A stretch of 64,000 nt of DNA from contig OW804099.1 of assembly GCA_942159475.1 (NCBI GenBank), positions 9,005,954-9,069,953 of the forward strand, given 5' to 3'. The notes below the pieces were generated by a model. That model worked only from the letters and a program-made list of their open reading frames with translations, did no database searches and was not told the DNA's origin. The translations under genes were made by a program, and so were the position numbers. This document shows, piece by piece, positions 1-10,652 of the stretch (position 1 is the stretch's first letter; the number at the start of each line of letters is the position of its first letter). The stretch is from Sthenelais limicola. Its lineage: Eukaryota > Annelida > Polychaeta > Phyllodocida > Sigalionidae.

Positions 1-541
1 ATACCAGTTATTAACCATACTTGAGCTGTATGACCAGCAATTGTTCCAACCCAGTGTTTTACTTTAAGTAACAGATACTATTAACTTTACCATCAGGGGC
101 ATGTATTTACATAGTAACATTAATCAATCAATCAATCAAGAGTTGTAACATCTCGATATACAGTCTTAGCATGCTGCTAAGTAGTGGCTTATTATTGCAG
201 GTTTAGAATAAGCCAGTCAATAAAACAAGAGTACCATTCATTACATGTATTCGATAGCAAGGTAGTGACGAAGTTATATGACACTTGAATAAGAGAGGTC
301 AGGTAACATTAATAATACTCAAGTAATCGAGTCCGATGTGAGTTATCTTCATATAATATTCATTCAAGCGGACAACTACCAGGTACATGTGCATTATACA
401 GGTATAAGTGAATATCTTAGGTAAGTATTGAGAATGGTACTGATAATATTTATCATTGCTAACTCGTAGCAAGTGTTAGAAAGTACAAGTAAGGAGGTGA
501 GATAGAGAGCAGGAGCTCTGGTTCAGGCTGGTTGGTTGGTT
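1..541. other. Left edge, no gene seen
   Basis: AT-rich sequence with no convincing coding region. It holds a short run of ATCA repeats near 125-142 and may be the 5' non-coding part of the DIRS-like element that follows, but no terminal repeat matching the right-end inverted repeat at 3306-3653 was found here. Confidence 0.4.
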
Positions 542-1335
542 ATGTCGAAACCAGTCACACAGGAAAAGATCAAAGAAATCAAGGACAGGTATGGGCGACC
601 AGAAAACGCACCTAACCTACAAGTCCCAACAGTAGATGCCACCTTGTGGAAATCTCTCGATTTCGATGCACGGAAGAACGATAACCTGAAACAAAAACAT
701 CAGGAGATGTATCTGAAAATGATCACAGCTATCACTACAGCCTCCAATACTCTCAGCCTGGAGTACGTCCGTCTTAAAGACGAGATGGTCAAACTCACCG
801 CCATGGACAAGAAAGTCAAGAGCACTAGCAAAGGGAAGGATAAGCCGGGGATAACCTTAGAGCAAATCAATGCCATCATAAAACCGGAAACTCTGCTGGG
901 AACAATGGAGATGTTGCGGGACGCAATGTTCCTAGCCTCCCATCATAACGCAGAAGAGCTGGACAAGGGCAGAAGGCTGGCGAATGACACTTCCCTGAGA
1001 GGTTTAAGGTTTTAGCATCAGACCTGGTCCGGTTCCCTCCAACTGAAACAAGCCTGCTTGGAGCTGACTTGGAAGAGGCTATAAAGAAGGTAGAAGTTAC
1101 TAACAAGCTAGCAGCCAAATTCAACCAGAATCAGGGCTCAAAAAACGGCCGGGGCCATGGCAACGGGAGAGGCAACCGTCAGGGCCGCGGCAGACACAAC
1201 AACAGCAACCGTGGCAGGTACAACAACAACAGCCACAACTACAACCAGAACTCAAACAAGGGTTACAAGAGTTACGACCGCGGGAACCAGAAACCCAATT
1301 ACAACAACCAGAACAACAACAACCAGAAAAACTAA
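542..1335 (+). pseudogene. DIRS gag-like protein, frameshifted
   Basis: The first ATG in the open stretch is at 542. Residues 15-60 follow the pattern known from DIRS-type gag proteins (RPEN, then a VP/V-D-x-x-x-W segment, then a charged helical region). The frame ends at 1013-1015, but the matching continuation (segment with LASDLVRFPP, then a GADLEEAIKKVE helix) is in a neighbouring frame from about 1000 to 1335, so one indel near 1000 separates the two parts. The C-terminal part is a basic, Asn/Gly/Arg-rich tail such as nucleic-acid-binding gag tails have. It is joined directly to the RT remnant. Confidence 0.7.
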
Positions 1336-2420
1336 AGGTAAACCTACGGGTCCGTGGCAGACACGGATTCGCATACATTGATGATTCTTTCATCTGGGCG
1401 GAATCGGAGGAAGAGTGCAGGGAGACAGCAGACCAGGTAGCAACCAGGCTACAAGAACTAGGGTTCACCATCAATTTCCAAAAGTCATGTTTCAACCCCA
1501 CACATGAAATGATTTTCTTAGGCTATGTCATCAACACCAAGTTAATGCTGGTTTACCCCACACCAGACAAGATTGTTCGGATTACCCAAAAGCTCGAAGA
1601 TGTTCTGTTTGCCCAAATTGGTTCACCATCGCCCAAATCGCAACCCTAACAGGTATGTTAGTAGACCTTTGCAAAGGTGTAGACTATGGACTAGCTCACT
1701 ACAAAACAGTAGAGAGAAACAAAATTTGGGCCCTCATCAGGAACAAAAGGGATTACAAACAGCATATGAGAATTTCGAAAATCGCTAGGAAAGAACTCCT
1801 TTGGTGGTTAGACAAAATTAACGATGGAGTACGTGTAATCAGACCCATCACACCACACTTAGAGGTTTTCACAGATGCTTCAAACAAGGGCTGGGGCATT
1901 GTTTGCCCTCTAGGACGATCGGGACAGAGGTGGCTGGAGGACGAAATGGACTACCATATCAACGTCCTGGAACTGAAAGCAGTCCACCTAGGACTCCTTA
2001 CATTCTACAAGCACCAGCAAAATACCTCCTTCTTAGTCAGATCGGACAACACAACTACTGTGGCCTACATCAACAAGATGGGAGGGACAAAGTCTGTCTC
2101 TTGTGATAATGTAGCTACAGACATTTGGGACTGGGCATAAGCAAATAACAATTGGCTCACTGACTCTTACATCCCAGGTGTCGACAATGTGGATGCAGAC
2201 TTCGACACTTTGCAGACAACAAAGAATGGAAACTGCAACCAAGGATCTTCAAAAGGATTTGTAAGAGATTTGGCTCACCAGATGTGGATTTGTTCGCATC
2301 CAGGGCTAACCATCAATTCCAAAATTACATCAGCTGGTTCCCTGATCCAGGAGCTAGCACTGTAGATGCTTTCTCTGTAAGATGCTTTCTCTGGATTGGG
2401 GTACTTTCAGACGCCCATAT
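1336..2420 (+). pseudogene. DIRS reverse transcriptase / RNase H remnant
   Basis: From about 1366 the translation gives the RT palm motif YIDDS followed by GFTINFQKS and a FLGYVI segment, the usual RT order. The fingers and first half of the palm are absent, so gag and the catalytic palm are fused by deletion. After a stop near 1650 another frame holds the RNase H domain, with TDASNKGWG, an HINVLELKA segment and SDNTTTVAYINKMGG. A stop at 2138-2140 interrupts it, and beyond it a DLFASRANHQ ... WFPDPGAS segment, typical of DIRS pol, is readable to about 2380. Not functional. Confidence 0.8.
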
Positions 2421-2599
2421 CTTTTTCCTCCTTTCAGCCTCGTCAACAAGTGCCTTCAAAAGATCCGGGAGGACAACGCAAAAGCAATACTAGTCGCTCC
2501 AAAGTGGCCAGGGCAACCTTAATACAGTTTACTACTGCGGAACGCCCTGGAGACCATAACAATTCAGGAGGAAAACACACTACTCCCACAAACACCACT

Positions 2600-3208
2600 T
2601 CAAGACCACAAATTAACATCGTGCCCCTTGGTAGTGGCAAGCTTTTGACAGACAAGATTAACACCTTAGACTTGTCCCGCAGAGTCCGCATGCTGTATCT
2701 CAGCTCATGGCGGGTCAAAACTAGGTCAGCTTATCAGACCTATCACAAAAAATGGAAGGTGTTTTGTTTTCAACGAGAAAAACCCTTTCTTACCACGGAT
2801 CTCAGCTTAGGCCTTGAATTTATCGCTGAATTATTTGACAAAGGCGCTTCTTACAGCGCTTGTAACGTAGCATGTTCAGCCATCTCGTCCATTATAGACC
2901 ACATTGGGGGTAAAACCTTTGGAGCTCACCAAAGGTGAGCTCCTTACGCTCCAGTGGGACCACAAACTATTGCCCGCTATATCAAACAAGCACTCACACT
3001 AAGTGGAGTGGACACATCCATCTTCACTGCCCACAGCACCCGCGGGGCATCAACATCTAAACTCATGTCTCTTAATCTTCCAATCACAGACATTCTGGAA
3101 AGAGCAGCATGGGCCTCGGAATCCCCATTCCGAACCTTTTATCACAAGCCCATCATTAGAGACAAAGGAGCCAATAGACTCCTCCAGACTTTCGCCAAGA
3201 AACATTAA
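2600..3208 (+). pseudogene. DIRS tyrosine recombinase remnant
   Basis: About 2660-2935 encodes the N-terminal helical core-binding part (SSWRVKTRSAYQTY and following). The 2954-3208 segment encodes the C-terminal catalytic part: the H-x-x-R box (AHSTRGAST) and the likely nucleophile tyrosine in the TFYHKP segment. The middle of the catalytic domain, including the first catalytic arginine, is missing at about 2935-2950, where a 23-bp hairpin lies. It would catalyse circular-intermediate integration in an intact DIRS element; this copy cannot. Confidence 0.8.
2921..2943. repeat. Perfect 10-bp hairpin at deletion junction
   Basis: GGAGCTCACC, spacer AAA, then GGTGAGCTCC. It lies exactly where the central part of the recombinase is missing, so it may be a templated repair product. 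Confidence 0.75.
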
Positions 3209-3305
3209 TTATCTTATAACCTATGGAACGGTCCCGCGAACTAGTGGTTGAGGACATTTAAACATCTCATCTGCTCTGCCATCTGACGATGGACAGACGA
3301 ACTAG

Positions 3306-3653
3306 AATCTTCGATTAAAAAAGTAATTAGTATACTTACGTATTTTAATCTGGATTCTGTGAGGATGACGAGAGTCAGGGGTAGAACAGATGCCCACCCT
3401 CTTCCACCCTTGGCTCTGTCTTCTTCCCTGACTTCTTCCAGCAGACTTCTAATGTTTTGAACATTAATTACTTTTATCATGCCTCGTCATCCTCTCCTCA
3501 TCCACTAAGTTCGCGGGCTCCTATCTCTTTAAAAACTGTCAGTGGCTGGCTGCGCCACCTATATCTCATCTGTTCTACCCCTGACTCTCGTCATCCTCAC
3601 AGAATCCAGATTAAAATACGTAAGTATACTAATTACTTTTTTAATCAAAGATT
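3306..3653. repeat. 87-bp near-perfect inverted repeat, DIRS right end
   Basis: Arm 1 (3306-3392) and arm 2 (3567-3653) are reverse complements with about one mismatch, separated by 174 bp. It follows directly after the recombinase remnant. DIRS elements carry inverted terminal and internal complementary repeats at their right end, so this is probably part of that structure. A second, shorter complementary pair (about 3232-3255 with 3494-3520, core TTCGCGGG) overlaps it. Confidence 0.8.
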
Positions 3654-3785
3654 AATTTGTGGAGCGTGACTGACTTCTCCTACACTCTAGCATGAGATAT
3701 ATACATCCTGTATAGAAAATATTCTGCACTGTTCAATGGATTTTGCTGCAATCGATAGAATAAACAGAACAATACATACAGAACA

Positions 3786-4015
3786 TACAAATGGATTTAT
3801 TTGACATTTATTTGTTAAACATGTTAGACATGTTTAACATGTAAACCCTAGGTTAACATGTCAGACATGTAAGCCCTAGTTAGACATGTTAGACATGTTT
3901 ATCATGTAAGCCCTAGGTTAACATGTTAGACATGTTTATCATGTAAGCCCTAGGTTAACATGTTAGACATGTAAGCCCTAGTTAGACATGTTAAACATGT
4001 AAGCCCTAGTAAGTC
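3786..4015. repeat. 37-bp palindromic satellite, short array
   Basis: Repeats of a unit containing AAGCCCTAGGTTAACATG and TTAGACATGTTTAACATG. Same family as the large array at 37312-38045. ACATGT, GTTAAC and CCTAGG make each unit rich in short palindromes. Confidence 0.8.
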
Positions 4016-4079
4016 ATATGTAGACACAACTGGTAACATGTGAACATGATCATGTCTGGAACTTAAACCTTCACCGTTA

Positions 4080-4525
4080 TTTCTCAGAGGAAATTGAGGG
4101 AGTGGACGCCAGGTTTCATGCGAGGTGCCCCAATAGTTAAGAATAATGCCACTACAGCTTGTGGCGCTGTAAGATTTGGCTAACTCTAAACATCCCGGTT
4201 GTATTCAGTGAATCAGGTCCACTGTAAATCTTTATTAATGTCTAATGTTTACTAAGTACTATAGCAGATTATTTTCTGATAGTTTTGTACTAAAGTCCCA
4301 CATATCATGGAGAGCAACAGTGTTTAGATGTGGTCAACTACACTCTATACATGACCTGTAGACAACAAAACCCTCTAACATTATGGCTGCCAACAGGATG
4401 AGTATAGAGTGTACTGATGTTTATTGTGACAAATGTAACTGATCTTAACTGTTGTTTACAGTTAGAATATTTACATATTTGCAGAACTGGACGTGGAACT
4501 GGTGCATTCATAATTAGATGTTATC
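4080..4525 (+). promoter_or_regulatory. Conserved 5' leader of ZNF-A
   Basis: The stretch from about 4416 to the ATG is nearly identical upstream of all four zinc-finger genes. It contains a good splice-acceptor look-alike (TTGTTTACAG at about 4451-4460) and ends with an in-frame TAA 15 nt before the ATG. The part from 4210 to 4415 is shared with ZNF-C only (about 32465-32600). A segment near 4093 (GGGAGTGGA, CCAGGTTTCATGC) is also found upstream of ZNF-B and ZNF-C. This is probably 5' UTR, perhaps with an upstream non-coding exon or promoter; no TATA box is obvious. Confidence 0.55.
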
Positions 4526-7500
4526 ATGGAGACAGAACAGGCAGCAAATGCTACAAGTGTGACTCATACAGGTGAGACAGAAATGGCAGCAAATGGTACA
4601 AGTGTGACTAGTGCACCTTCTCTACTGATGTCAGAAGGCATGATGCATCACAGTCTGACTCATACAGGGGAGACAGGACAGGCAGCAAATGCTACAAGTG
4701 TGACTAGTGCACCTTCTCTACTGATGTCAGAAGGCATGATGCATCACAGTCTGACTCATACAGGGGAGACAGGACAGGCAGCAAATGCTACAAGTGTGAC
4801 TAGTATACCTTCTCTACTGATGTCAGAAGGCATGATGCATCACAGTGTGACTCATACAGGGGAGACAGGACTGGCACCAAATGCTACAAGTGTGACTAGT
4901 GTACCTTCCCTACTGATGTCAGAAGGCATGATGCATCACAGTCTGACTCATACAGGGGAGACAGGACAGGCAGCAAATGCTACAAGTGTGACTAGTGTAC
5001 CTTCTCTACTGATGTCAGAAGGCATGATGCATCACAGTGTGACTCATACAGGGGAGACTGGACAGGCAGCAAATGCTACAAGTGTGATTAGTATACCTTC
5101 TCTACTGATGTCAGAAGGCATGGTGCATCACAGCGTGACTCATACAGGGGAGATAGGACAGACAGCAAATGCTACAAGTGTGACTAGTATACCTTCTCTA
5201 CTGATGTCAGAAGGCATGATGCATCACAGTGTGACTCATACAGCGGAGACAGAACAGGCAGCAAATGCTACAAGTGTGACTAGTATACCTTCTCTACTGA
5301 TGTCAGACGGCATGATGCATCACAGTGTGGCTCATACAGGGGAGACAGAACAGGCAGCAAATGCTACAAGTGTGACTAGTATACCTTCTCTACTGATGTC
5401 AGAAGGCATGATACATCACAGTGTGGCTCATACAGGGGAGACAGAACAGGCAGCAAATGCTACAAGTGTGACTTGTGTACCTTCTCTACTGATGTCAGAA
5501 GGCATGATGCATCACAGTGTGACTCATACACGGGAGAAACTACTGACGGAAACTATACTGATGTCAGAAGGCATGGTGCATCACAGTGTGACTCATACAG
5601 TTAAGAAACTACACAAGTGTAGGAAGTGTGTTAAAGGGTTTAAACAGACACATTGTTTAGAGAAACATTTGCTTACACACAGTGCTGATAGGAAATGTAA
5701 ATATACTGAGTGTGACTATAAGGCAGCACGAGCTGGCAGTCTGAAGGTACATATGAGAAAACATCCTGGTGAAAAGCCTTATGTATGTACTGTGTGTGAC
5801 TATAAGGCAGCACGGGCTCGAACTCTGAGGAACCACATGAGAACACATACTGGGGAAAAGCCTTATAAATGTACTGAGTGTGACTATAGGACAGCACATG
5901 CTGGAGCCTTGAGGACTCACATTAGGGCACATACTGGGGAAAAACCTCATAAATGTACTGAGTGTGACTATAGGGCAGCACAGGCTAGTAAGATGAAGAG
6001 ACACATGAGAACACATACCCGCAAAAATTTTTATAAATGTACTGAGTGTGACTTTAGGTCAGCACATGCCGGAAGCTTCAGGGATCATATGCGAAGACAT
6101 AAGCTTCATAAATGTACTGAGTGTGACTTTAGGACCGCATGGGTGGGAACCCTGAAAAGGCACATAAGAAGACATACTGGGGAAAAGCCCTATAAGTGTA
6201 CTGTGTGTGACTATAGGACAGCACATGCTAGGGTATTGAGGAGGCACATGACAACACATACTGGGGAAAAGCCTTATAAATGTACGGAGTGTGACTATAG
6301 GGCAGCAGAGGCTGGGATACTGAGGAGACACATGGGCGTACATGCTAGTGAGAAGCTTTATTTATGTGATGTGTGTGGCTATAGGGCAGCATGGGCTGGA
6401 GCCCTGAGGCAACACATGGTGACACATACTGGGGAAAAGCCTTATGCATGTACTGTGTGTGACTATAGGGCACAACAGGCGAGAAGCCTTAGACTACATA
6501 TGATGACACACACTGGAGAAAAACCTTATAAATGTACTGAGTGTGACTTTAAGGCACCACAGGCAGGAGGCCTGAGGGCACACATGAGAACACATACTGG
6601 TGAAAAACCATATAAATGTATTGAGTGTGACTTTAGGGCAGCACAGGCTGGAGGCCTGTCATCACACATGAAAACACACACTGGAGAAAAACCTCATGAA
6701 TGTACTGAGTGTGACTTTAGGACAGCATGGGCTGGAGTCCTGAAGATACACATGACAACCCATACTGGGGAAAAACCTTATGAATGTACTGAGTGTGACT
6801 ATAGGGCGGTATTGGCTGGTAGCCTGAGGATACACATGAGAACACACACTGGGGAAAAGCCTCATAAATGTACTGAGTGTGACTATAGGACAGCAAAGGC
6901 TGCACACCTGAGAAAACACATGACAAGCCATACTGGGGAAAAGCCCTATAAATGTACTGAGTGTGACTTTAGGACAGCATATAATGGTGACCTGAGGAGA
7001 CACATGAGAAAACACACTGGGGAGAAACCTTTTTTATGTACCCAGTGTGACTATAGGGCAGCACAGGTTGAATCCCTGAAGAGACACATGAGAACACATA
7101 CTGGGGAAAAGCCTCATAAATGTACTGTGTGTGACTATAGGGCAGCAGAAGCTGGAAAACTGAAGAATCACATGAGAACACACACTGGGGAAAAACCTCA
7201 TAAATGTACTGAGTGTGACTATAGGACAGCTACTGCTGGACACCTGAAGGATCACATGAGAACACACACTGGGGAGAAACCTTATGAATGTACTGTGTGT
7301 GACTATAAGACAGGAAAGGCTTCGGCCCTAAAGGTACATTTGAGGAAACATACTGGGGAAAAGCCCTATGAATGTACTGAGTGTGACTATCGGGCAGCAG
7401 TTCCTGCAGCCCTGAGGCAACACATGAAAATCCATTCTGGGGAAAAGCCTTATAAATGTACTGTGTGTGACTTTAGGACAGCAGCAGTTCAAAGCTTGAA

Positions 7501-8209
7501 GGATCACATGAGAACACACACTGGTGAAAAGCCTTATAAATGTACTGTGTGTGACTATAGGGCAGCAGATGCTGGATCCCTGAGGGATCACATGAGAACA
7601 CATACTGGTGAAAAGCCCTATCAATGTACTGAGTGTGACTATAGGGCAACACGGGCCCGATCCCTGAGGGATCACATGAGAACACACACTGGGGAAAAGC
7701 CATATGGGTGTACTGAGTGTGACTATAGGGCAGCAACTTCTCCAAACCTGAATAGACACATGAGAACACACACTGGGGAAAAGCCTCATAAATGTACTGA
7801 GTGTGACTTTAAGGCGTCACATGCTGGAGATCTGCAGAGACACATGAGAACACATACTGGGGAAAAGCCATATAAATGTACTGAGTGTGACTATCATACA
7901 GCACGGGATGGAGACCTGAGGAGGCATATGAGAACACACACTGGTGAAAAGCCTTATAAATGTACTGAGTGTGACTATAGGACAGCAGCAGTTCAAAGCT
8001 TGAGGGATCACATGAGAACACACACTGGAGAAAAGCCCTATCAATGTACTGATTGTGGCTATAGGGCAGCAAGGGCTGGATCCCTGAGGGATCACATGAG
8101 AACACATACTGGGGAAAAGCCTTATCAATGTACTGTGTGTGACTATAGGGCAGCACAATCTGCACATCTGATGATGCATATGAGAACACATGCTAGAGAA
8201 AAACCTTAA
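4526..8209 (+). CDS. ZNF-A: C2H2 zinc-finger protein, 31 fingers
   Basis: Single open frame of 1227 residues, a predicted nuclear DNA-binding protein. The start is chosen because TAA stands in frame 15 nt upstream and the ATG context is good (A at -3, G at +4). Residues 1-355 are a repeat domain: a short first unit, ten 32-residue units ([15 protein letters not shown]..., ending HHSVTHTGE) and a 23-residue short unit. From residue 356 come about 31 fingers, mostly C-x2-C-x12-H-x3-H with TGEKP linkers. Finger 1 differs (CRKC, GFKQTH); finger 2 lacks its first cysteine; fingers 5-7 have broken linkers. Helix positions -1, 3 and 6 vary from finger to finger. The protein ends AREKP because a 3-nt change turns the next finger's start into TAA; relict finger sequence follows. 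No KRAB, BTB or SCAN domain is seen. Confidence 0.85.
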   Translation: METEQAANATSVTHTGETEMAANGTSVTSAPSLLMSEGMMHHSLTHTGETGQAANATSVTSAPSLLMSEGMMHHSLTHTGETGQAANATSVTSIPSLLMSEGMMHHSVTHTGETGLAPNATSVTSVPSLLMSEGMMHHSLTHTGETGQAANATSVTSVPSLLMSEGMMHHSVTHTGETGQAANATSVISIPSLLMSEGMVHHSVTHTGEIGQTANATSVTSIPSLLMSEGMMHHSVTHTAETEQAANATSVTSIPSLLMSDGMMHHSVAHTGETEQAANATSVTSIPSLLMSEGMIHHSVAHTGETEQAANATSVTCVPSLLMSEGMMHHSVTHTREKLLTETILMSEGMVHHSVTHTVKKLHKCRKCVKGFKQTHCLEKHLLTHSADRKCKYTECDYKAARAGSLKVHMRKHPGEKPYVCTVCDYKAARARTLRNHMRTHTGEKPYKCTECDYRTAHAGALRTHIRAHTGEKPHKCTECDYRAAQASKMKRHMRTHTRKNFYKCTECDFRSAHAGSFRDHMRRHKLHKCTECDFRTAWVGTLKRHIRRHTGEKPYKCTVCDYRTAHARVLRRHMTTHTGEKPYKCTECDYRAAEAGILRRHMGVHASEKLYLCDVCGYRAAWAGALRQHMVTHTGEKPYACTVCDYRAQQARSLRLHMMTHTGEKPYKCTECDFKAPQAGGLRAHMRTHTGEKPYKCIECDFRAAQAGGLSSHMKTHTGEKPHECTECDFRTAWAGVLKIHMTTHTGEKPYECTECDYRAVLAGSLRIHMRTHTGEKPHKCTECDYRTAKAAHLRKHMTSHTGEKPYKCTECDFRTAYNGDLRRHMRKHTGEKPFLCTQCDYRAAQVESLKRHMRTHTGEKPHKCTVCDYRAAEAGKLKNHMRTHTGEKPHKCTECDYRTATAGHLKDHMRTHTGEKPYECTVCDYKTGKASALKVHLRKHTGEKPYECTECDYRAAVPAALRQHMKIHSGEKPYKCTVCDFRTAAVQSLKDHMRTHTGEKPYKCTVCDYRAADAGSLRDHMRTHTGEKPYQCTECDYRATRARSLRDHMRTHTGEKPYGCTECDYRAATSPNLNRHMRTHTGEKPHKCTECDFKASHAGDLQRHMRTHTGEKPYKCTECDYHTARDGDLRRHMRTHTGEKPYKCTECDYRTAAVQSLRDHMRTHTGEKPYQCTDCGYRAARAGSLRDHMRTHTGEKPYQCTVCDYRAAQSAHLMMHMRTHAREKP

Positions 8210-8252
8210 TGTACTGAGTGTGACTTTAGGGCAGCCCCTGCTGAATGTCAAC

Positions 8253-10652
8253 ATATATATATATGGTCGAATCCCACGAAATGACCCCAAAAATGTTTTT
8301 ATTCTGCATAATGCTGTAAAACATAACACTATGAAGGTCACCCCTCATTTATCAAGTTGGAATGAACGAAAACATTATGCAGAATGTATATTGAAAGTTT
8401 CATTGAAATCTGAGCATTCATTTTTTCCTGAGACAAATTTGATATTTTTTCGTTTTTTTCATTTTTTTCCAAAATGCTTATTTCTGGCATAGATATCAAA
8501 TCTTTAAATAAATGTTTTTAAACTATCAATAGGCTCCATCTGTAGTTAATATGATATAGAATATGAAACATAACTGATAACATACATGATTCTGATATTC
8601 CTGGAATGACAATTTAAAACATTTCAAGTTTCACCATTTAAGAACAAAATCCGTTAGGTTCCGAACGCCTATCAAACCAATGCCACTTTTATTTCCACAA
8701 AGATTAGGAGAAGATTCTTTACTAGGAGGTTAGGTATTATCCTGTACAAATGTCCACCGATTTTTAACAACTTTCGTTCAATATTAACTAAGATATGTAC
8801 CCACAAAGACAAAGGGAAGGTAAATAATAGTGTTAGTTCCGAACGCCTCCATTGAAGGACCACATGTATTCCTTCATACAGCTGTTCAGTGTTCAGGAAA
8901 TGTACCAGAGTATAACTCAACAATTGAAGCTATTGCCCGGATCTGATGGGAAAACTGATAGGTCTTATTTCTCTAATAACTCTACATATCTGGTGAATGA
9001 TATTTATTCACAAAATGTGTGTAACTGTTTGTCCCCTAAATGAATTATTGTCACATTCAAACTTAGCTTGAAATGTCTCCAGTGTTCATCAATATAACCA
9101 TGACGGAGAGGATAATGTAATGTATTGGTTGCATTCAGCAATCATGCTTATTTATATATTGGCTTAAAGTGCGGCGTTCGGAACCTAACATTGACATTTG
9201 GACATTTGGAATTAAATGTTAGTATTTGGAACTAAATATTAGTTGCAAATACATGTCCATAATGAAAGATATATGCATAGGAACGATGTTAAGTGTTGCT
9301 AAATTTATATGCTTATTAAGGAACAATATATAGCGTTCGGAACCTAACAGGGTTCAGGAACTAACAGCAGGTTCCCAAACCTAATGTCATTGTTTACTAA
9401 GTCTACCTTGATATACAGCCATATTTCTTCTTGTATGTTAAGAGCAAGGAATTGACTGTTTCCAGGCTCATATTTATGCTCACATATTTAATGAAATGGA
9501 GTGGATCCAAAGAAGTGCATTGAATGGATATTTGACAGAAATGTTAGTTCCGAACGCCTTCATTTCTCCCATATCTCAAACTATTTGATGAGGAAACAAG
9601 CCATGCAATGCATTTTACTGACATAAGGGTAAACATATAGTTGTATTTGCAACATATTTACCTTTTTTCAGGCGTATATTTAATAAGAAACTATAGGTAG
9701 ATGTACTCATACACAAGTCCTATAGAATTATATAGACAAAAATAATGCACTTATTTACCTAACTTAATATACTTTATTCCTTAGTAATAAGTCCTGATAA
9801 AGAAGAAACATTCTGTTTCAATCTTATTGAATTAGACTCTAAAAAAATTACACACTAAAGAAATGAACCACCCTACTTTCTGTTAGTTCCGAACGCCATG
9901 TGTTAGTTCCGAACGCTATGTGTTAGTTCCGAACGCTATCACTTGTGCTACATTTAATCAGACTGGGGAGGATACAAAACATCAATTGGATTGGGTCTGA
10001 CATAAGGGCCCATATATATCAGTATTTGAAACATATTGGACTACTTTCAAATACCTATACTTGGTTACAAACAATACAGAAAAGGTGTTAGTTCCGAACG
10101 CTATGTGTTAGTTCCGAACGCAAAAGGTGTTAGTTCCGAATGCCTTGGCATGAAACCTATAATAGGTCTAGGCAAACAATTATGGTCCTCCAAATAGCCT
10201 GATACTGTGGCGTCCCATACATATTTTTCCTACACTTTATTATGCATATGGTAATCTTTTACAGCAGCTCAAAGAAGACCTATTAAAACAACTGTTAAAA
10301 TTATGATAATATACAAGTATACATATGAACTCAGATAAATAAAGTTCACTATTTATGCTAAAACCTGTATGATTATTTCATATTCCAGTCCCCATAGAGC
10401 TATATATGACCAATTTTTGTTTGATTATTGACAGGAAATATGCTATTTGGCTATAGCGTTCGGAACTAACACTTTTAGTACAGTAATTCATTTGATGGCT
10501 CACAGTAGTAAAACAAATACGAAATAAGAAAAAAAAATCTAGTTCTGCAATCTAAACCCTATAGCCGACCTAACCACAACATATCTAAGAAAACAAATGA
10601 ACTTCAGAAAATAATGATTTGGGGTCATTTGATGGGATTCGACCATATATAT
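8253..10652. mobile_element. Non-autonomous TIR element with internal motif array
   Basis: The ends are inverted repeats of about 35 bp: GGTCGAATCCCACGAAATGA at 8265 and its near reverse complement ending GATGGGATTCGACC at about 10643, each flanked by an (AT)n tract. No transposase is present. Inside, the motif GTTAGTTCCGAACGC (variants with GGTTCC) occurs 13 times in both orientations at 8653, 8832, 9173(-), 9333(-), 9543, 9882, 9902, 9922, 10087, 10107, 10129 and 10456(-), plus degenerate copies near 9352 and 9370. It sits about 45 bp after the ZNF-A stop, inside relict finger sequence. Confidence 0.75.

Larger units (their letters stand above)
542..3653 (+). mobile_element. Degenerate DIRS-like tyrosine-recombinase retrotransposon
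   Basis: The order gag-like protein, reverse transcriptase/RNase H, tyrosine recombinase, inverted-repeat right end is that of DIRS elements, which integrate with a tyrosine recombinase instead of a DDE integrase. The copy is dead: there is a frameshift in the gag region near 1000, most of the RT N-terminal half is missing at about 1335, there are stops near 1650 and 2140, and a large internal deletion in the recombinase at about 2935. The left boundary is uncertain. Confidence 0.8.

Noticed and set aside
5657..8341. Long minus-strand open frames opposite the zinc-finger arrays (here and under ZNF-B, -C, -D)
   Set aside because: They repeat every 28 codons as mirror images of the finger unit (MCSHV..., QYIYKAF...), so they are shadows of the sense repeats.
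8852..9043. 63-codon open frame inside the TIR element
   Set aside because: No domain and no codon bias; the element appears non-coding.
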